Below are positions 1-9,199 of a DNA stretch of 64,000 bases, piece after piece. The translations under genes and the position numbers were made by a program. The stretch's first letter is position 1. Each line of letters starts with the position of its first letter. A model generated the notes under the pieces. It saw nothing but the letters and a program-made list of their open reading frames with translations. It did not search any database and had not been told where the DNA came from. The stretch covers positions 124,001 to 188,000 of the forward strand of contig NZ_JBLFFL010000002.1 in the NCBI RefSeq assembly GCF_051400755.1, read 5' to 3'. Source of the stretch: Parapedobacter sp051400755. Its GTDB lineage: Bacteria > Bacteroidota > Bacteroidia > Sphingobacteriales > Sphingobacteriaceae.

Positions 1-801
1 ACGGAGACGCCCGCACGGCAATCCGCAGTGCCGTTGCCGGCGGACAATATCCCCGGCCAGCGTGTGCCGGAGGACCGGCGCACGTCGGACTACAGCACGC
101 CCGTGGTTGCCGACGAAACCGAAAACAGCGTCCGAAGCGGCACAAAAAAATGGAACCTGGGACTGGTGGTCTCGCCATCGATGACCAGTGAGCAAGTTAA
201 TCTCGGGGGAGGGCTAGCGGTCGCCTACCAGCTGTCAGACAAATTTTCGGTAGGATCGGGCGTGTCGATCGGCCGATTGGGTGTGGGGGAAAATTCGAAC
301 TACGAACCACCGTATGACGGGCGTCAGGCCTCACCGACCGAGAATGTGCAGGGATTGGCAAAGGGTGCTGAGGAGTACAGGCAGGATGTCTCGGTGACCA
401 GCAATGTGGTGGCCTTGGATATACCGCTGGATCTGCGCTATGAGATCACGAAAGGTTTTTATACATCGGTAGGCGTATCATACGTGGCGGTGCTGAACGA
501 GCAGCGGACCGAACATTTCATCGGTGGCCTCAACCAAGCCACCTTCGGGAATAGCAGTTCGCTGGACAAGGATTTGAATGCTTCTACACAAGTGGTGTAT
601 TCATCTGCAAGGGTGGCCGATCAACCCTTGCAGGGGAAAGGGTATACGGGTTTTATGAATTTTTCCATCGGGCGCAAAATGTCGCTTTCCCGGAAACTTT
701 CAATCTCGGTTGAACCCTATTTCAAGCTCCCGGTGGGTAGGCTTTCGCGGGAAGAGATGAATTTCACCAACGGCGGAATCCGTATCGTCACGGGATTCTG
801 A
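1..801 (+). CDS. Outer-membrane beta-barrel protein, 3' part
   Basis: The reading frame is open from base 1, so the gene begins before the window; the GTG at 28 is only the first possible start inside it. The N-terminal visible part is Pro/Asp/Glu-rich linker. From about base 150 the protein shows alternating polar/hydrophobic strands typical of an 8-10 strand outer-membrane barrel (segments such as WNLGLVVSP, FSVGSGVSIGRLG, YTSVGVSYVAVL) and it ends in a terminal Phe (RIVTGF), the usual barrel end signal. In Bacteroidetes such barrels are often C-terminal domains of proteins with an N-terminal membrane helix encoded after an ECF sigma factor; that part cannot be seen here, so this is only a possibility. 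No ligand can be assigned. Confidence 0.7.
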   Translation, partial: TETPARQSAVPLPADNIPGQRVPEDRRTSDYSTPVVADETENSVRSGTKKWNLGLVVSPSMTSEQVNLGGGLAVAYQLSDKFSVGSGVSIGRLGVGENSNYEPPYDGRQASPTENVQGLAKGAEEYRQDVSVTSNVVALDIPLDLRYEITKGFYTSVGVSYVAVLNEQRTEHFIGGLNQATFGNSSSLDKDLNASTQVVYSSARVADQPLQGKGYTGFMNFSIGRKMSLSRKLSISVEPYFKLPVGRLSREEMNFTNGGIRIVTGF

Positions 802-838
802 GCTAAGAAAACTTGACCGTTATTTACCTGCCGGAATT

Positions 839-868
839 TTGTTTCCTTGACAAAATCTGATAGATTTG
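839..868 (+). promoter_or_regulatory. Bacteroidetes-type promoter of the histidine kinase gene
   Basis: TTG at 839-841 (within a TTTTG run), a 19-nt spacer, and a perfect -7 element TAGATTTG at 861-868. The expected transcription start is near 875, giving a leader of about 95 nt before the ATG at 972. Assigned by match to the known Bacteroidetes consensus only. Confidence 0.5.
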
Positions 869-971
869 ATACATCCTAAGCATCTGCCTGCCATATTTGG
901 ATGATGAGCATGCTCCCTAAGGGGGAATGGGGCCGGTTTTGCAAGAAGCAGCACCGTTAAAACGTAGCGAT

Positions 972-2888
972 ATGCGTTTTTATGTATTACCTTTTTTGCT
1001 CGTGATCCAGGGAAGCGCTGGCTATGCATTCCAACTTCCGAAGTCACCCTCGTCTGCGGATAGTGCCATCATCGATGACTGGTACCGGAGTGCATTTCAT
1101 TCGCTGAAGGACAGCCTGCCGCGATCGGATGATCTCATCAACAAGGCCTGGAAAATGGCGATTAGCATTTCCTATCGCCGGGGGATCGCCGACGGATACT
1201 ATTATACGGGATGCGTATACGAACAAAAAGGTGAACAACAAACTGCCGTGCGATACTTTGAAAAAGCGGTTTCATTATATACTCAGGGGCAATTTTTGAA
1301 TAACCTCCCCGATTGTAATCGGCGATTGGGACAGCTATACATGCAGCAACGCAGCTATTATGGGGCGTTGCAGCGTTTTCTGGAGGGATTGCAGGTCGCG
1401 GAAAACCAGGAAAACCAAGAGAGCCAAATCGAGCTGCGTATTCAACTTGCCAATTATCACAATACGGTTTCGAGTGATTATCAGGAGGCGATCCTATTGC
1501 TCGATGGTGCGGAAGCGTTGGTACGCACGCATGGGTATATCGCAGCATTGGGGAGGATCTATTTACAATACAGCATCAGCCACACCAAACAACGGAATTA
1601 TGAGCGTGCGCTGCATTACAGCCAGTTGGCCAAACAGGCGTTTGAGCCCGACACCGGTCGCGAAAATTTACTAAGGGCATTGCTGGCGGAGGGTGAAGTT
1701 TATGAAGAAACCCGTGATGCGGCGCGACTGGCCACCGTACTTGAACGGAGCGAAACGTTGCTCGACTCCGTAGCAAGCGACGCGTTGACGTTCCGCCACC
1801 AATTATTGTATGCCACCGAACTGTATTTCTTGGGAGATTACTCCAGTGCACTGGACGTTTGTGAACGGTTATACACGCAGCTGAAGGATAAGGCACGTAC
1901 GGAAACCTGGTCTGGACTTCGCGCGTTGCAGGCAAGGATCCACTATGCCAGGGGAAATCTGCAGAAGGCCGACAGCCTGTTCAACGATTATGCCTACACA
2001 AAGGACAGCCTGTACGCCGCCCAATATATCGGGCAGGGTGCGGCCATGCATGAAAACTATCAGTTGGAGAAATTCGAACGGCAGATCAGGGAACAGGAAT
2101 TGCAATTGTCCAATACCAACTATCAGCGGTACGGGTTGATCGGGGGCATCGTAGTCTTGCTGGCGGTATTGGGTATCCTTTATTTCCACTTTCGGGAAAA
2201 GGATAAACTGGCGCATCGTGTGGCGACAAAAAATGCAGCGATTTCGGTTCAAAATGAAGTGTTGAAGCAGGCTAATAAGCAAAATGACCTGCTCCTGCGC
2301 GAGATACACCACCGTGTCAAAAATAACCTCCAGATCATCAACAGCCTGCTCAGCCTGCAGTCACGCAAGACGACTAACGAGGAGGCGATTGCCGTTATGC
2401 AGGATAGTATGAGCAGGATCAATTCCATCGCCCTCATCCACAATAAACTCTATCAACAACAAAACCTCCATCAGCTGAACATTCAGGAGTACATCGAACA
2501 GCTTGGGGCACACCTGCTGCGGATCTATAACGTCAGCAAAAAATACATCGACCTTCAAGTGGAGGCCAACGATGTTTCGCTGGATATCGATACCGCGATA
2601 TCGGTCGGCTTGATCTTGACGGAGTTGATCACCAATTCGCTGAAACATGCATTCATTGGCCGTGAGGAAGGTGAAATCCAGGTACTGGTCAGGCAGGAGG
2701 GAGACCTCGACTATGAACTGGTGTTTAAGGACAATGGCATCGGTATACCGGAAGCCAAGCAGAAACAAACGAGCGAAACCCTGGGATTCCGGCTGATTCA
2801 CTCGCTCACCAGGCAATTGACGGGTACCGTCCGCTATACGTTCGACGTGTTTTCGACATATTCCATCCGGTTTAAGGGGCAGGCTTGA
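972..2888 (+). CDS. TPR-containing sensor histidine kinase (HisKA_2 type)
   Basis: Membrane-bound sensor kinase. I chose the ATG at 972 because it starts a clean signal peptide (MRFYVLPFLLVIQGSAGYAF); an in-frame ATG at 927 would bury it. Residues about 30-370 are helical repeats of TPR type, including the typical segment GDYSSALDVCERLY. A transmembrane helix (about 388-406) and a short coiled coil follow. The phospho-acceptor box REIHHRVKNNLQ (about 442-453) is the HisKA_2/HWE-like form. The HATPase domain shows the N box LTELITNSLKHA and the G1 box DNGIGIP. No response regulator gene lies next to it, so it is an orphan kinase here. The periplasmic TPR sensor suggests that it senses a protein or peptide partner; the signal is unknown. 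Confidence 0.88.
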   Translation: MRFYVLPFLLVIQGSAGYAFQLPKSPSSADSAIIDDWYRSAFHSLKDSLPRSDDLINKAWKMAISISYRRGIADGYYYTGCVYEQKGEQQTAVRYFEKAVSLYTQGQFLNNLPDCNRRLGQLYMQQRSYYGALQRFLEGLQVAENQENQESQIELRIQLANYHNTVSSDYQEAILLLDGAEALVRTHGYIAALGRIYLQYSISHTKQRNYERALHYSQLAKQAFEPDTGRENLLRALLAEGEVYEETRDAARLATVLERSETLLDSVASDALTFRHQLLYATELYFLGDYSSALDVCERLYTQLKDKARTETWSGLRALQARIHYARGNLQKADSLFNDYAYTKDSLYAAQYIGQGAAMHENYQLEKFERQIREQELQLSNTNYQRYGLIGGIVVLLAVLGILYFHFREKDKLAHRVATKNAAISVQNEVLKQANKQNDLLLREIHHRVKNNLQIINSLLSLQSRKTTNEEAIAVMQDSMSRINSIALIHNKLYQQQNLHQLNIQEYIEQLGAHLLRIYNVSKKYIDLQVEANDVSLDIDTAISVGLILTELITNSLKHAFIGREEGEIQVLVRQEGDLDYELVFKDNGIGIPEAKQKQTSETLGFRLIHSLTRQLTGTVRYTFDVFSTYSIRFKGQA

Positions 2889-2926
2889 TGTGCTTATGGT
2901 ATTTATTACGTGACAATCGCTTCATA

Positions 2927-2954
2927 TTGGCTTAATATGGGGCTCCTATTTTTG
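2927..2954 (+). promoter_or_regulatory. Possible promoter of the alkaline phosphatase gene
   Basis: A -7 element TATTTTTG at 2947-2954 matches TAnnTTTG perfectly. The nearest upstream TTG (2927-2929) leaves a 17-nt spacer, slightly short of the usual 19-21. The start codon is at 2983. Confidence 0.35.
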
Positions 2955-2982
2955 GCAAATTGAACAACCAATCAGGGATTTA

Positions 2983-4410
2983 ATGAAACGAAGAGATTTT
3001 TTTAGAAAAACCACTATTGCCGCTGCGGGTTCGGCGATGTTATCGCCGCTGGGCGCATTGACCGGCACAGGCCGTCCACCTATATTCAACGGCGCATCGG
3101 CAAAGACGGCTAAGAACATCATTTTCATGGTGAGCGATGGCATGAGCGTGGGCACATTGAGCATGGCTAATATGCTGCGTGAGCGCCGGGATGGCAAGCT
3201 GAGCGAATGGATGTCGCTGTATCAGCATAATGCCGCTAGTCGGGGGCTGATGGATACGGCGTCAGCGAATAGTTTGGTGACCGATTCTGCTGCCGCCAGT
3301 TCGTCATGGGGCGGAGGTGTACGGGTCAACAACGGAATCCTCAATGTCGCGCCGGACGGGAGCCACCCGGTGCCCATCCTTCAGAAGTTCAAGTCGGCGG
3401 GCAAAGCCGTAGGCTGTGTCACTACCGTGCCGATCACGCACGCGACACCGGCGGGATTCTGCGTGAATAGCGACAGCCGATCGGACCAGCCCGGCATTGC
3501 CCTGATGTACCACGACCTGCGGTTTGATGTGATGTTGGGGGGCGGCACCGAGTTTTTCAGTGCGGATAAGCGTGCCGACAAGCAAGATGTTTTCGGGAAA
3601 TTCGCCGCCAGCGGTTTCCAGGTGGCCAAGACGCGGGATGAGCTGCTGGCGATCGATACTGGTGCTAAGGACGCTCCCATATTGGGTGTGTTTCATCAGG
3701 ATGGCTTGCCTTATGCGCTGGACCGGGAAAATGATGAGGCCTTGAAAAAATCGACGCCTTCGTTGGCGGAGATGGTGGGTACGGCTATCCGGCATTTGCA
3801 GAAGAACCGCAACGGGTTTGTGCTGCAAGTGGAGGGTGGCAAGGTCGACTGGGCCGCCCATGCGAACGATATCGGTGGTCTGCTCTACGATCAATTGGCT
3901 TTTGACGAAGCGTTGGCTACGGTGATCGCCTTTGCCGAAGCGGACGGAGAGACGCTGGTGATCGTGACGACGGACCACGGGAATGCGAATCCGGGCTTAT
4001 TCGGCGCAACTGAGAACTTCGAGAAAATTATCGGTTTTAAACATACCAATGACTGGGTGTTGCAAGGTATCGACCGGGATTTCACAGCCAGTCAGGTGCG
4101 GGAACGCATCGAGCACGCGCAGGGATATGCCATTAGCGCTAATGAAGCGATCCAGCTGCTTGCTCATTATGTGACCGACCGCAATGAGGATGGGCTGTAT
4201 AACCCCTATAAACTGCCGTTTGCTGATTTTGCTGACATTCAGCGGAAGTATACCGCTATCAGCTGGGCAAGCAATGGGCACTCGGGCGATCATGTGGAAA
4301 TTGCGGCTTATGGGGTAGGGCGCGAACTGCTCAAACCATTCGTGCGGAATACCGAGATGCACAACCTGATGCTGGAAGCGGCGGGGGTGAAGACCAAAAA
4401 GCCCGCTTAA
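2983..4410 (+). CDS. Alkaline phosphatase, Tat-exported
   Basis: Phosphomonoesterase of the PhoA/alkaline phosphatase superfamily, 475 residues. The N-terminus carries a twin-arginine signal (RRDFFRK followed by a hydrophobic Ala-rich stretch), so it is probably folded before export. Metal and catalytic positions are visible: D52 in VSDGMS, the nucleophile Ser in TDSAAAS (about S102), DH in TTDHGN (331-332) and H433 in GHSGDHVE. It hydrolyses phosphate monoesters in the periplasm or at the cell surface. The 3' end overlaps the convergent HAD gene by 4 bp. A Pho-box is not recognised upstream. The exact substrate is not known, but family membership is secure. Confidence 0.93.
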   Translation: MKRRDFFRKTTIAAAGSAMLSPLGALTGTGRPPIFNGASAKTAKNIIFMVSDGMSVGTLSMANMLRERRDGKLSEWMSLYQHNAASRGLMDTASANSLVTDSAAASSSWGGGVRVNNGILNVAPDGSHPVPILQKFKSAGKAVGCVTTVPITHATPAGFCVNSDSRSDQPGIALMYHDLRFDVMLGGGTEFFSADKRADKQDVFGKFAASGFQVAKTRDELLAIDTGAKDAPILGVFHQDGLPYALDRENDEALKKSTPSLAEMVGTAIRHLQKNRNGFVLQVEGGKVDWAAHANDIGGLLYDQLAFDEALATVIAFAEADGETLVIVTTDHGNANPGLFGATENFEKIIGFKHTNDWVLQGIDRDFTASQVRERIEHAQGYAISANEAIQLLAHYVTDRNEDGLYNPYKLPFADFADIQRKYTAISWASNGHSGDHVEIAAYGVGRELLKPFVRNTEMHNLMLEAAGVKTKKPA

Positions 4411-5030
4411 CCGAGCTGGTCGATCCGTACCCAGTCCATCCCCGCGGCGATGGCACCCTGTACACCGGGGTTGCCGTCTTCGAAGACCAGGCAATCTGCC
4501 GGAGCGACCCCAAGCTGCTGGGCCGCCGCCAGAAAGGGGTCGGGGTAGGGTTTGCCCCGGTCGGTGTCACCGGCACAGACAAGCGCTTCAATCGTATCAA
4601 TCAGTCCGATTACCGTGAGTGTGCGGGTGACCGTCTTGCGGCTCCCGCCGGAGACCACGCCGATGCGCACCTTGCCGATATGCGCTTTCAGGTGGTGCAC
4701 TACGAAATCAATCGGCAGCGTATCCGACACGTAGCGGTCAAGGAAGATGGTCGACTTCAGCGTAGCAAACTCCTGTGGAGGGACATCCGTGCCATACCGC
4801 TTATTGATTTCCTCAGCGATCAATACCGTTGGCCACCCGGCAAGTTCATCAATGATGGCGGTGTCCAATAGGATGCCGTACTGGGCAGCGGCTTCGCGGT
4901 ACGCGGCTTTGTGCGCATGCATGTTGTCGGCGAGCGTGCCATCGCAGTCATAAAGGAATGCCTTATACGGCATTTTGCGGCTTACCTCGGTGAGGATGTC
5001 GAGCTGTTCTTGTATCCGTGTGTCAGTCAT
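4407..5030 (-). CDS. HAD-family phosphatase (subfamily IA)
   Basis: Soluble phosphatase or phosphomutase of the haloacid dehalogenase superfamily, 207 residues. Motif I is YDCDGTLADN (D28 and D30 as nucleophile and acid/base), followed by an alpha-helical cap of IA type. Motif II is GVVSGGSRKT, motif III the Lys of GKPYPDP, and motif IV VFEDGNPGVQGA. The sequence resembles beta-phosphoglucomutase-like and phosphoglycolate phosphatase-like proteins. The start codon overlaps the stop of the upstream proline dehydrogenase gene as ATGA, implying translational coupling. A second ATG at codon 20, directly before the DxD strand, is a possible alternative start. The substrate is unknown. Confidence 0.88.
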   Translation of the reverse strand: MTDTRIQEQLDILTEVSRKMPYKAFLYDCDGTLADNMHAHKAAYREAAAQYGILLDTAIIDELAGWPTVLIAEEINKRYGTDVPPQEFATLKSTIFLDRYVSDTLPIDFVVHHLKAHIGKVRIGVVSGGSRKTVTRTLTVIGLIDTIEALVCAGDTDRGKPYPDPFLAAAQQLGVAPADCLVFEDGNPGVQGAIAAGMDWVRIDQLG

Positions 5031-6223
5031 CTGTTGGCTTTCCTTCTTTTTTTCTCTTTGGCAATGAGCGATAGCTCGCGCCCGGTCTGCCCCGCGACCG
5101 AAGTGTTCTCCTGAGCCCTCCGGAAAAGATAGGGCATCACCGCCTTAACAGGTCCATAAGGCATGTATTTGGCCACGTTATAACCCGCTTCGCCGAGGTT
5201 AAAACTCAGGTTGTCACTCATGCCCAGCAATTGCGCGAAATGAATATGCGGATGATCATGCGCGAGCTGGCGGCTATTCATTTCCTCGGCCAATAGCAGG
5301 CTGCTGGCCTCGTTATGGGTGCCCGCCATGAACGCAATCCGATCAAGGTGGTCGAGACAGAAGCGGATAGCGAGGTCATAATCCCGGTCGGTCGCCTCTT
5401 TATTGGGTTGAATTGGCGAATCGTAGCCTTGGTCGGCAGCCCGTTCCCGTTCGATTTCCATGTACGCACCGCGCACCAGCTTGGCGCCGAGGAAGAATCC
5501 GGCCGTCTCGGCCAAATAGTAATCGGCCTGCAGCGAGGCCAGTTTGTCATGGCGATAGAGTTGGTAGGTATTGTATACCATCGGCGCACGGCGGTTATAC
5601 TGCTGCATCATCTCCCGTGCGAGATCGTCAATCGCATCCTGTATCCAGGAGTGCTCCGCATCGATCAATACGTTTACCCCGTTGTCATGGCATGCCTGAC
5701 ATATGCGGGTCACCCGTTGCTTCACCCGGTCATATTCGGCTTGTTCGTCCGGACGGAGCGCTGTTTTGGCATGGATCTTTTCAAACAGTTCAAAGCGGCC
5801 AAGCCCCGTGGGCTTGAATACCGAAAAGGAAATGTTCGGGTCTGTCTTGGCGTAGGCGACGGTCCGCAGAATCTCCTCGCAAGTGGCATCAAAGACATGC
5901 TCGGCATCTTCGCCCTCGACAGAGTAGTCAAGAATTGTTCCCACATGCTGCTTTGCTAAGCGTTCGATCGCGGGAACACACCCTGCGATGGTCTCGCCGC
6001 CGCAGAAGTGATCGAAGATGGTGCTGCGGATGATACCCTGTATGGGTAATCCGGCAGTCAACGCAAAATTGGTAATCGGAGGCCCTATCTTGGTCAGAAA
6101 ATTGCTGGCGATGATCTTAAATAGCCAATAGGCTTTATGGAGGTCTTTGTCGCTTTTATTCCGGAATGCGATAGCGGTATTTTCAAACGAAAGTTCGCTG
6201 CTTTGCTGTGTTTGTTGGGACAT
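5027..6223 (-). CDS. Proline dehydrogenase (monofunctional)
   Basis: FAD-dependent oxidation of L-proline to pyrroline-5-carboxylate, the first step of proline catabolism; 398 residues, lacking the P5C dehydrogenase half of fused PutA. A TIM-barrel enzyme: visible signatures are VLIDAEHSWIQ, NTYQLYRHDKL, the flavin/substrate segment LGAKLVRGAYMEIERER, and FMAGTHNEAS. Monofunctional enzymes of this size are usual in Bacteroidetes. It is followed directly, with ATGA overlap, by a HAD phosphatase. A near-consensus -7 element (TAATTTCG on the minus strand, 6245-6252) lies about 22 bp before the start, giving a very short leader. No P5C dehydrogenase gene is in the window. Confidence 0.92.
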   Translation of the reverse strand: MSQQTQQSSELSFENTAIAFRNKSDKDLHKAYWLFKIIASNFLTKIGPPITNFALTAGLPIQGIIRSTIFDHFCGGETIAGCVPAIERLAKQHVGTILDYSVEGEDAEHVFDATCEEILRTVAYAKTDPNISFSVFKPTGLGRFELFEKIHAKTALRPDEQAEYDRVKQRVTRICQACHDNGVNVLIDAEHSWIQDAIDDLAREMMQQYNRRAPMVYNTYQLYRHDKLASLQADYYLAETAGFFLGAKLVRGAYMEIERERAADQGYDSPIQPNKEATDRDYDLAIRFCLDHLDRIAFMAGTHNEASSLLLAEEMNSRQLAHDHPHIHFAQLLGMSDNLSFNLGEAGYNVAKYMPYGPVKAVMPYLFRRAQENTSVAGQTGRELSLIAKEKKRRKANR

Positions 6224-6322
6224 TCAATGATGCAATTGCTGGTGCGAAATTAGGGATAATTGCGGTTTTATGCAAGTTGGTTTACGGGTTTCGATCAAGG
6301 CGGGCGCTTTTATGCCTGCCAG

Positions 6323-6353
6323 TTGGTTTCACCGTGATTAAGCACTACATTTG
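6323..6353 (+). promoter_or_regulatory. Promoter of the S4-domain gene, nearly leaderless
   Basis: TTG at 6323-6325, a 20-nt spacer and a perfect -7 element TACATTTG at 6346-6353. The start codon at 6358 lies only 4 nt past the element, so the transcript would begin at or next to the ATG. Confidence 0.5.
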
Positions 6354-6357
6354 CACC

Positions 6358-6567
6358 ATGATGACCTTTAAAATCACCGGTGAGTACATCCAGTTAATCC
6401 AGTTGCTGAAAGCGCTTAACTGGGTGGAACATGGGGGGGAGGCGCAGGCGGTGGTCGTTGCGGGATTGGTGAAATACAATGGCCGGGTGGATTACCGCAA
6501 ACGGCTGAAAATAAGGCCGGGGGATAAGGTCGAGTTTAACGGTAAACAGGTACAACTAACGGAATAA
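6358..6567 (+). CDS. S4-domain RNA-binding protein
   Basis: Small RNA-binding protein of 69 residues consisting only of an S4 domain. The core is seen in LIQLLKALNWVEHGGEAQAVV, then VKYNGRVDYRKRLKIRPGDKV. It resembles the YbcJ/RqcP-like stand-alone S4 proteins, which act on ribosomes or structured RNA. An upstream in-frame ATG at 6208 would add a 50-residue extension with no domain character, and the promoter at 6323-6353 excludes it. Two adjacent ATGs (6358, 6361) are equally possible starts. The next gene begins 3 bp after the stop, so the genes up to aroB probably form one transcript. Confidence 0.8.
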   Translation: MMTFKITGEYIQLIQLLKALNWVEHGGEAQAVVVAGLVKYNGRVDYRKRLKIRPGDKVEFNGKQVQLTE

Positions 6568-6570
6568 GCC

Positions 6571-6993
6571 ATGAAGAAGCGATTCATATTCCTCTTGCTC
6601 ACGGCGTTATGCGCTTGCGATGCAAAGAAGAAAACCGATAAGCCCTACGTGTTGGCCATTGCGGTGGAAACCTATGAAAAAAAGGGTTCGGACGTCATGG
6701 TGGAAAAAATGGAAACCGATACGGTGACGGTGCCGACAGCGTTGGCTGCATATGCCATGGGCGTTCAGAAATATGCCGCCGTATTGATGCATATCGCGCA
6801 GTTTCCAGACTCCATAAAGGGTGCAAAGGGCATGAAGATATGGGATGAACAGGGCAATGATGTGGTCCCCTCGGTTCCCCAAACCCAGCGGGATAGCGTG
6901 ATCATGAACTTTATCCAATTTGCACGGCGGTCGGATATACCTTACTATGAACGCGTGAAAGATTTTGAACTCAAACTGATGACAGCAAGATAG
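6571..6993 (+). CDS. Small lipoprotein of unknown function
   Basis: 140 residues with a lipoprotein signal peptide: charged start MKKRF, hydrophobic stretch and lipobox LCAC, so Cys16 would be lipidated. The mature part is about half charged, has no recognisable domain, and contains a repeated Lys/Glu/Asp pattern (KKGSDVMVEKMETDTV). It lies between the S4-domain gene (3 bp gap) and aroB (6 bp gap), most likely cotranscribed with both. The context gives no function. Confidence 0.65.
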   Translation: MKKRFIFLLLTALCACDAKKKTDKPYVLAIAVETYEKKGSDVMVEKMETDTVTVPTALAAYAMGVQKYAAVLMHIAQFPDSIKGAKGMKIWDEQGNDVVPSVPQTQRDSVIMNFIQFARRSDIPYYERVKDFELKLMTAR

Positions 6994-6999
6994 CAACTG

Positions 7000-8064
7000 A
7001 TGGACTCCTATATTCCGAGCACGGGCTACCACGTGTTTTTTGACGATACATTGGCTGAACTGGAGCGGTTTATCCAAGCGAACACCTACTCCAAGATACT
7101 GATACTGACCGACCGGAATACCAGCGAGCATTGCTTGCCGGTGCTGCAAGCGGCCATGCCCACGTTCGATGGCTATGACGTCATTGAGGTAGACCCCGGA
7201 GAGGAAAACAAGAACATTGATTTTTGCATCGGTATCTGGAAGATGATGCTCGACTTCGGTGCCGACCGCCAAAGCCTGCTGATCAACCTGGGCGGCGGGG
7301 TGGTGACCGATATGGGGGGCTTCGCGGCGTCGACCTTCAAACGCGGGATTGACTTTGTGCAGGTACCGACTACCTTATTGTCACAGGTGGATGCTTCGGT
7401 CGGCGGCAAAACGGGTATCGATATGGATAGCGTGAAGAACATGATCGGCACCTTTGCCCAGCCCAAAGCGGTGTTCATTTCCACAGCATTCTTGCGGACA
7501 TTGGATAACCGTCAATTGGTATCGGGCTTTGCCGAAGTCATTAAACATGGCCTCATCCGCGATGCCGACTTCTATGAACAGGTGAAGGCGCTGGATGCGT
7601 CGGCATTGACCACTGCTCATATCCGGCACTCCGTATCGATCAAAAATGAGGTGGTCACACAGGATCCAACCGAGAAGGGGCTGCGAAAGATCCTGAATTT
7701 CGGCCACACCATCGGCCACGCCATTGAGGGGTATTCATTGGCACATGACAGCAGGCCCCTGCTCCATGGGGAAGCCATCGCCGTGGGGATGATCTGCGAG
7801 GGATATTTATCCCATCGGATCAATGGGTTGCCCAAGGAGGCACTGGATGACCTGGTCGGCACCTTCCAGAAACACTTTCCCGATTATCGCTATAGCGAAG
7901 CGTCCTACGAGCTGTTTATTGACTTGATGAAGAATGATAAGAAAAACACCGGAGGCAGGATTGGTTTTGCGTTGCTGAGCCAGATCGGCCATTGCAGCGT
8001 CGATGTGTTTGTGGAGGAAGCGTTGATCAAGGAAAGCCTGGATTTCTACCGGGCGTTATCCTGA
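7000..8064 (+). CDS. aroB: 3-dehydroquinate synthase
   Basis: Second step of the shikimate pathway: DAHP to 3-dehydroquinate, using NAD+ and a divalent metal. 354 residues, the family's usual length. Visible signatures: the nucleotide-binding loop GGGVVTDMGGFAAST, the conserved PTTLLSQVDASVGGKTGID, FAEVIKHG and the metal-binding NFGHTIGHAIE, with a further His in LLHGEAIAVGM. It is the last gene of the short rightward group that starts with the S4-domain gene and it converges on lpxB with a 19-bp gap. I see no strong terminator hairpin between them. Confidence 0.96.
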   Translation: MDSYIPSTGYHVFFDDTLAELERFIQANTYSKILILTDRNTSEHCLPVLQAAMPTFDGYDVIEVDPGEENKNIDFCIGIWKMMLDFGADRQSLLINLGGGVVTDMGGFAASTFKRGIDFVQVPTTLLSQVDASVGGKTGIDMDSVKNMIGTFAQPKAVFISTAFLRTLDNRQLVSGFAEVIKHGLIRDADFYEQVKALDASALTTAHIRHSVSIKNEVVTQDPTEKGLRKILNFGHTIGHAIEGYSLAHDSRPLLHGEAIAVGMICEGYLSHRINGLPKEALDDLVGTFQKHFPDYRYSEASYELFIDLMKNDKKNTGGRIGFALLSQIGHCSVDVFVEEALIKESLDFYRALS

Positions 8065-8083
8065 CCAATGTTGGCGCGGCTCA

Positions 8084-9199
8084 TCACCGGTTGTGCAAAA
8101 AGGTCGTGATCAGTGCTGCTGTGCGCGCTGATGCACCTGGCTGACCCATTTTCTCATGCAGTAGCTCGTAGTAGTTGAGTACCTGCCCGCGATGGGCCTT
8201 GTTGTTCAGGAGCAAATCCAGCTCGTCGGCAATGCTGTCCTTGTTGCACTCTTTTTGGATCAATTCACGCACGGCGGGCATGTCGATGATCAGGTTGACC
8301 AGGGAGATAAACCGCACCTGGATGACCATCTTGGCAATGGCGATGGACAGCGGGTTGGCCCGGTACACCACCACCTGCGGGACGCGCAGCAGGGCGGCTT
8401 CCAACGTGGCGGTACCGCTGGCAACAATCGCCGCTTCGGCATGTTTGAGGAGGTCATATGTGGCGTTGAACACCACGGGGAGCGCCCGTCCGTCCATGTG
8501 CTGCGTATAATACGTCTTGGTGAAATTAGGCGCACCGGCGACCACGCAGTGATGTGCGGGGAACAGGAGCGATACCTTCGCCATGATGGGCAGCAACTTG
8601 CTGATTTCCATTTCGCGGCTGCCGGGCAGCAATGCAATGATGGGCTTGCCCGCCAGGTTGTTCTCCTCCAGGAAATGCGGATTGTCGACGTGGCTGGCAA
8701 CCGCATCCAAGAGCGGATTGCCCACATAGTCGACTTCCATTCCCCAGGTCCGGTAGAAATCAACTTCAAAGGGGAGAATACAGAAAAGCTTATCCACCAC
8801 GCGCTTGATTTTTAACACCCGGCGTTGGTTCCACGCCCATACCTTCGGTGAAATGTAGTAGCAGACCTTAAACCCCATTTCCTTGGCAAAGGAAGCGATT
8901 TTGAGGTTAAATCCCGGAAAATCGATCAGTACCAAGGTGTCCGGCTTACAGGCCGACACATCCGCTTTCACCAGCCGGAGGTTTCGGGCGATGGTCCGGA
9001 TGTTGGCCAGTACTTCAACGAAGCCCATGAACGCCATTTGGGAGGTATGGATGACCGCTGTTTCACCGGATGCCTGCTGCATGCGATCGCCACCGACGAT
9101 CCGGAATTGCGCATCGCCGTCCTCCTTTTTGAGCGCATGGATGAGGTTGGCACCATGCAGGTCGCCCGATGTTTCCCCGGCGATGATGTAATACCTCAT
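8084..9199 (-). CDS. lpxB: Lipid-A-disaccharide synthase
   Basis: Glycosyltransferase (GT19) that joins UDP-2,3-diacylglucosamine and lipid X to form lipid A disaccharide at the inner membrane. 371 residues. The N-terminal signature YYIIAGETSGDLHGANLI is clear, followed by LVLIDFPGFNLKIA, the segment YYISPKVWAWNQ, the donor-site region LLPGSREMEI and ASGTATLEAAL. Presence of lpxB fits a Gram-negative with lipopolysaccharide. The start codon overlaps the stop of the upstream porin gene by 4 bp, so translation is probably coupled. Confidence 0.95.
   Translation of the reverse strand: MRYYIIAGETSGDLHGANLIHALKKEDGDAQFRIVGGDRMQQASGETAVIHTSQMAFMGFVEVLANIRTIARNLRLVKADVSACKPDTLVLIDFPGFNLKIASFAKEMGFKVCYYISPKVWAWNQRRVLKIKRVVDKLFCILPFEVDFYRTWGMEVDYVGNPLLDAVASHVDNPHFLEENNLAGKPIIALLPGSREMEISKLLPIMAKVSLLFPAHHCVVAGAPNFTKTYYTQHMDGRALPVVFNATYDLLKHAEAAIVASGTATLEAALLRVPQVVVYRANPLSIAIAKMVIQVRFISLVNLIIDMPAVRELIQKECNKDSIADELDLLLNNKAHRGQVLNYYELLHEKMGQPGASARTAALITTFLHNR

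Noticed and set aside
4410..4600. Open frames opposite the HAD and alkaline phosphatase genes (for example 4331-4600 minus, 3304-3978 minus)
   Set aside because: Shadows of well-supported genes in GC-rich third-position context; no start signals or domain character.
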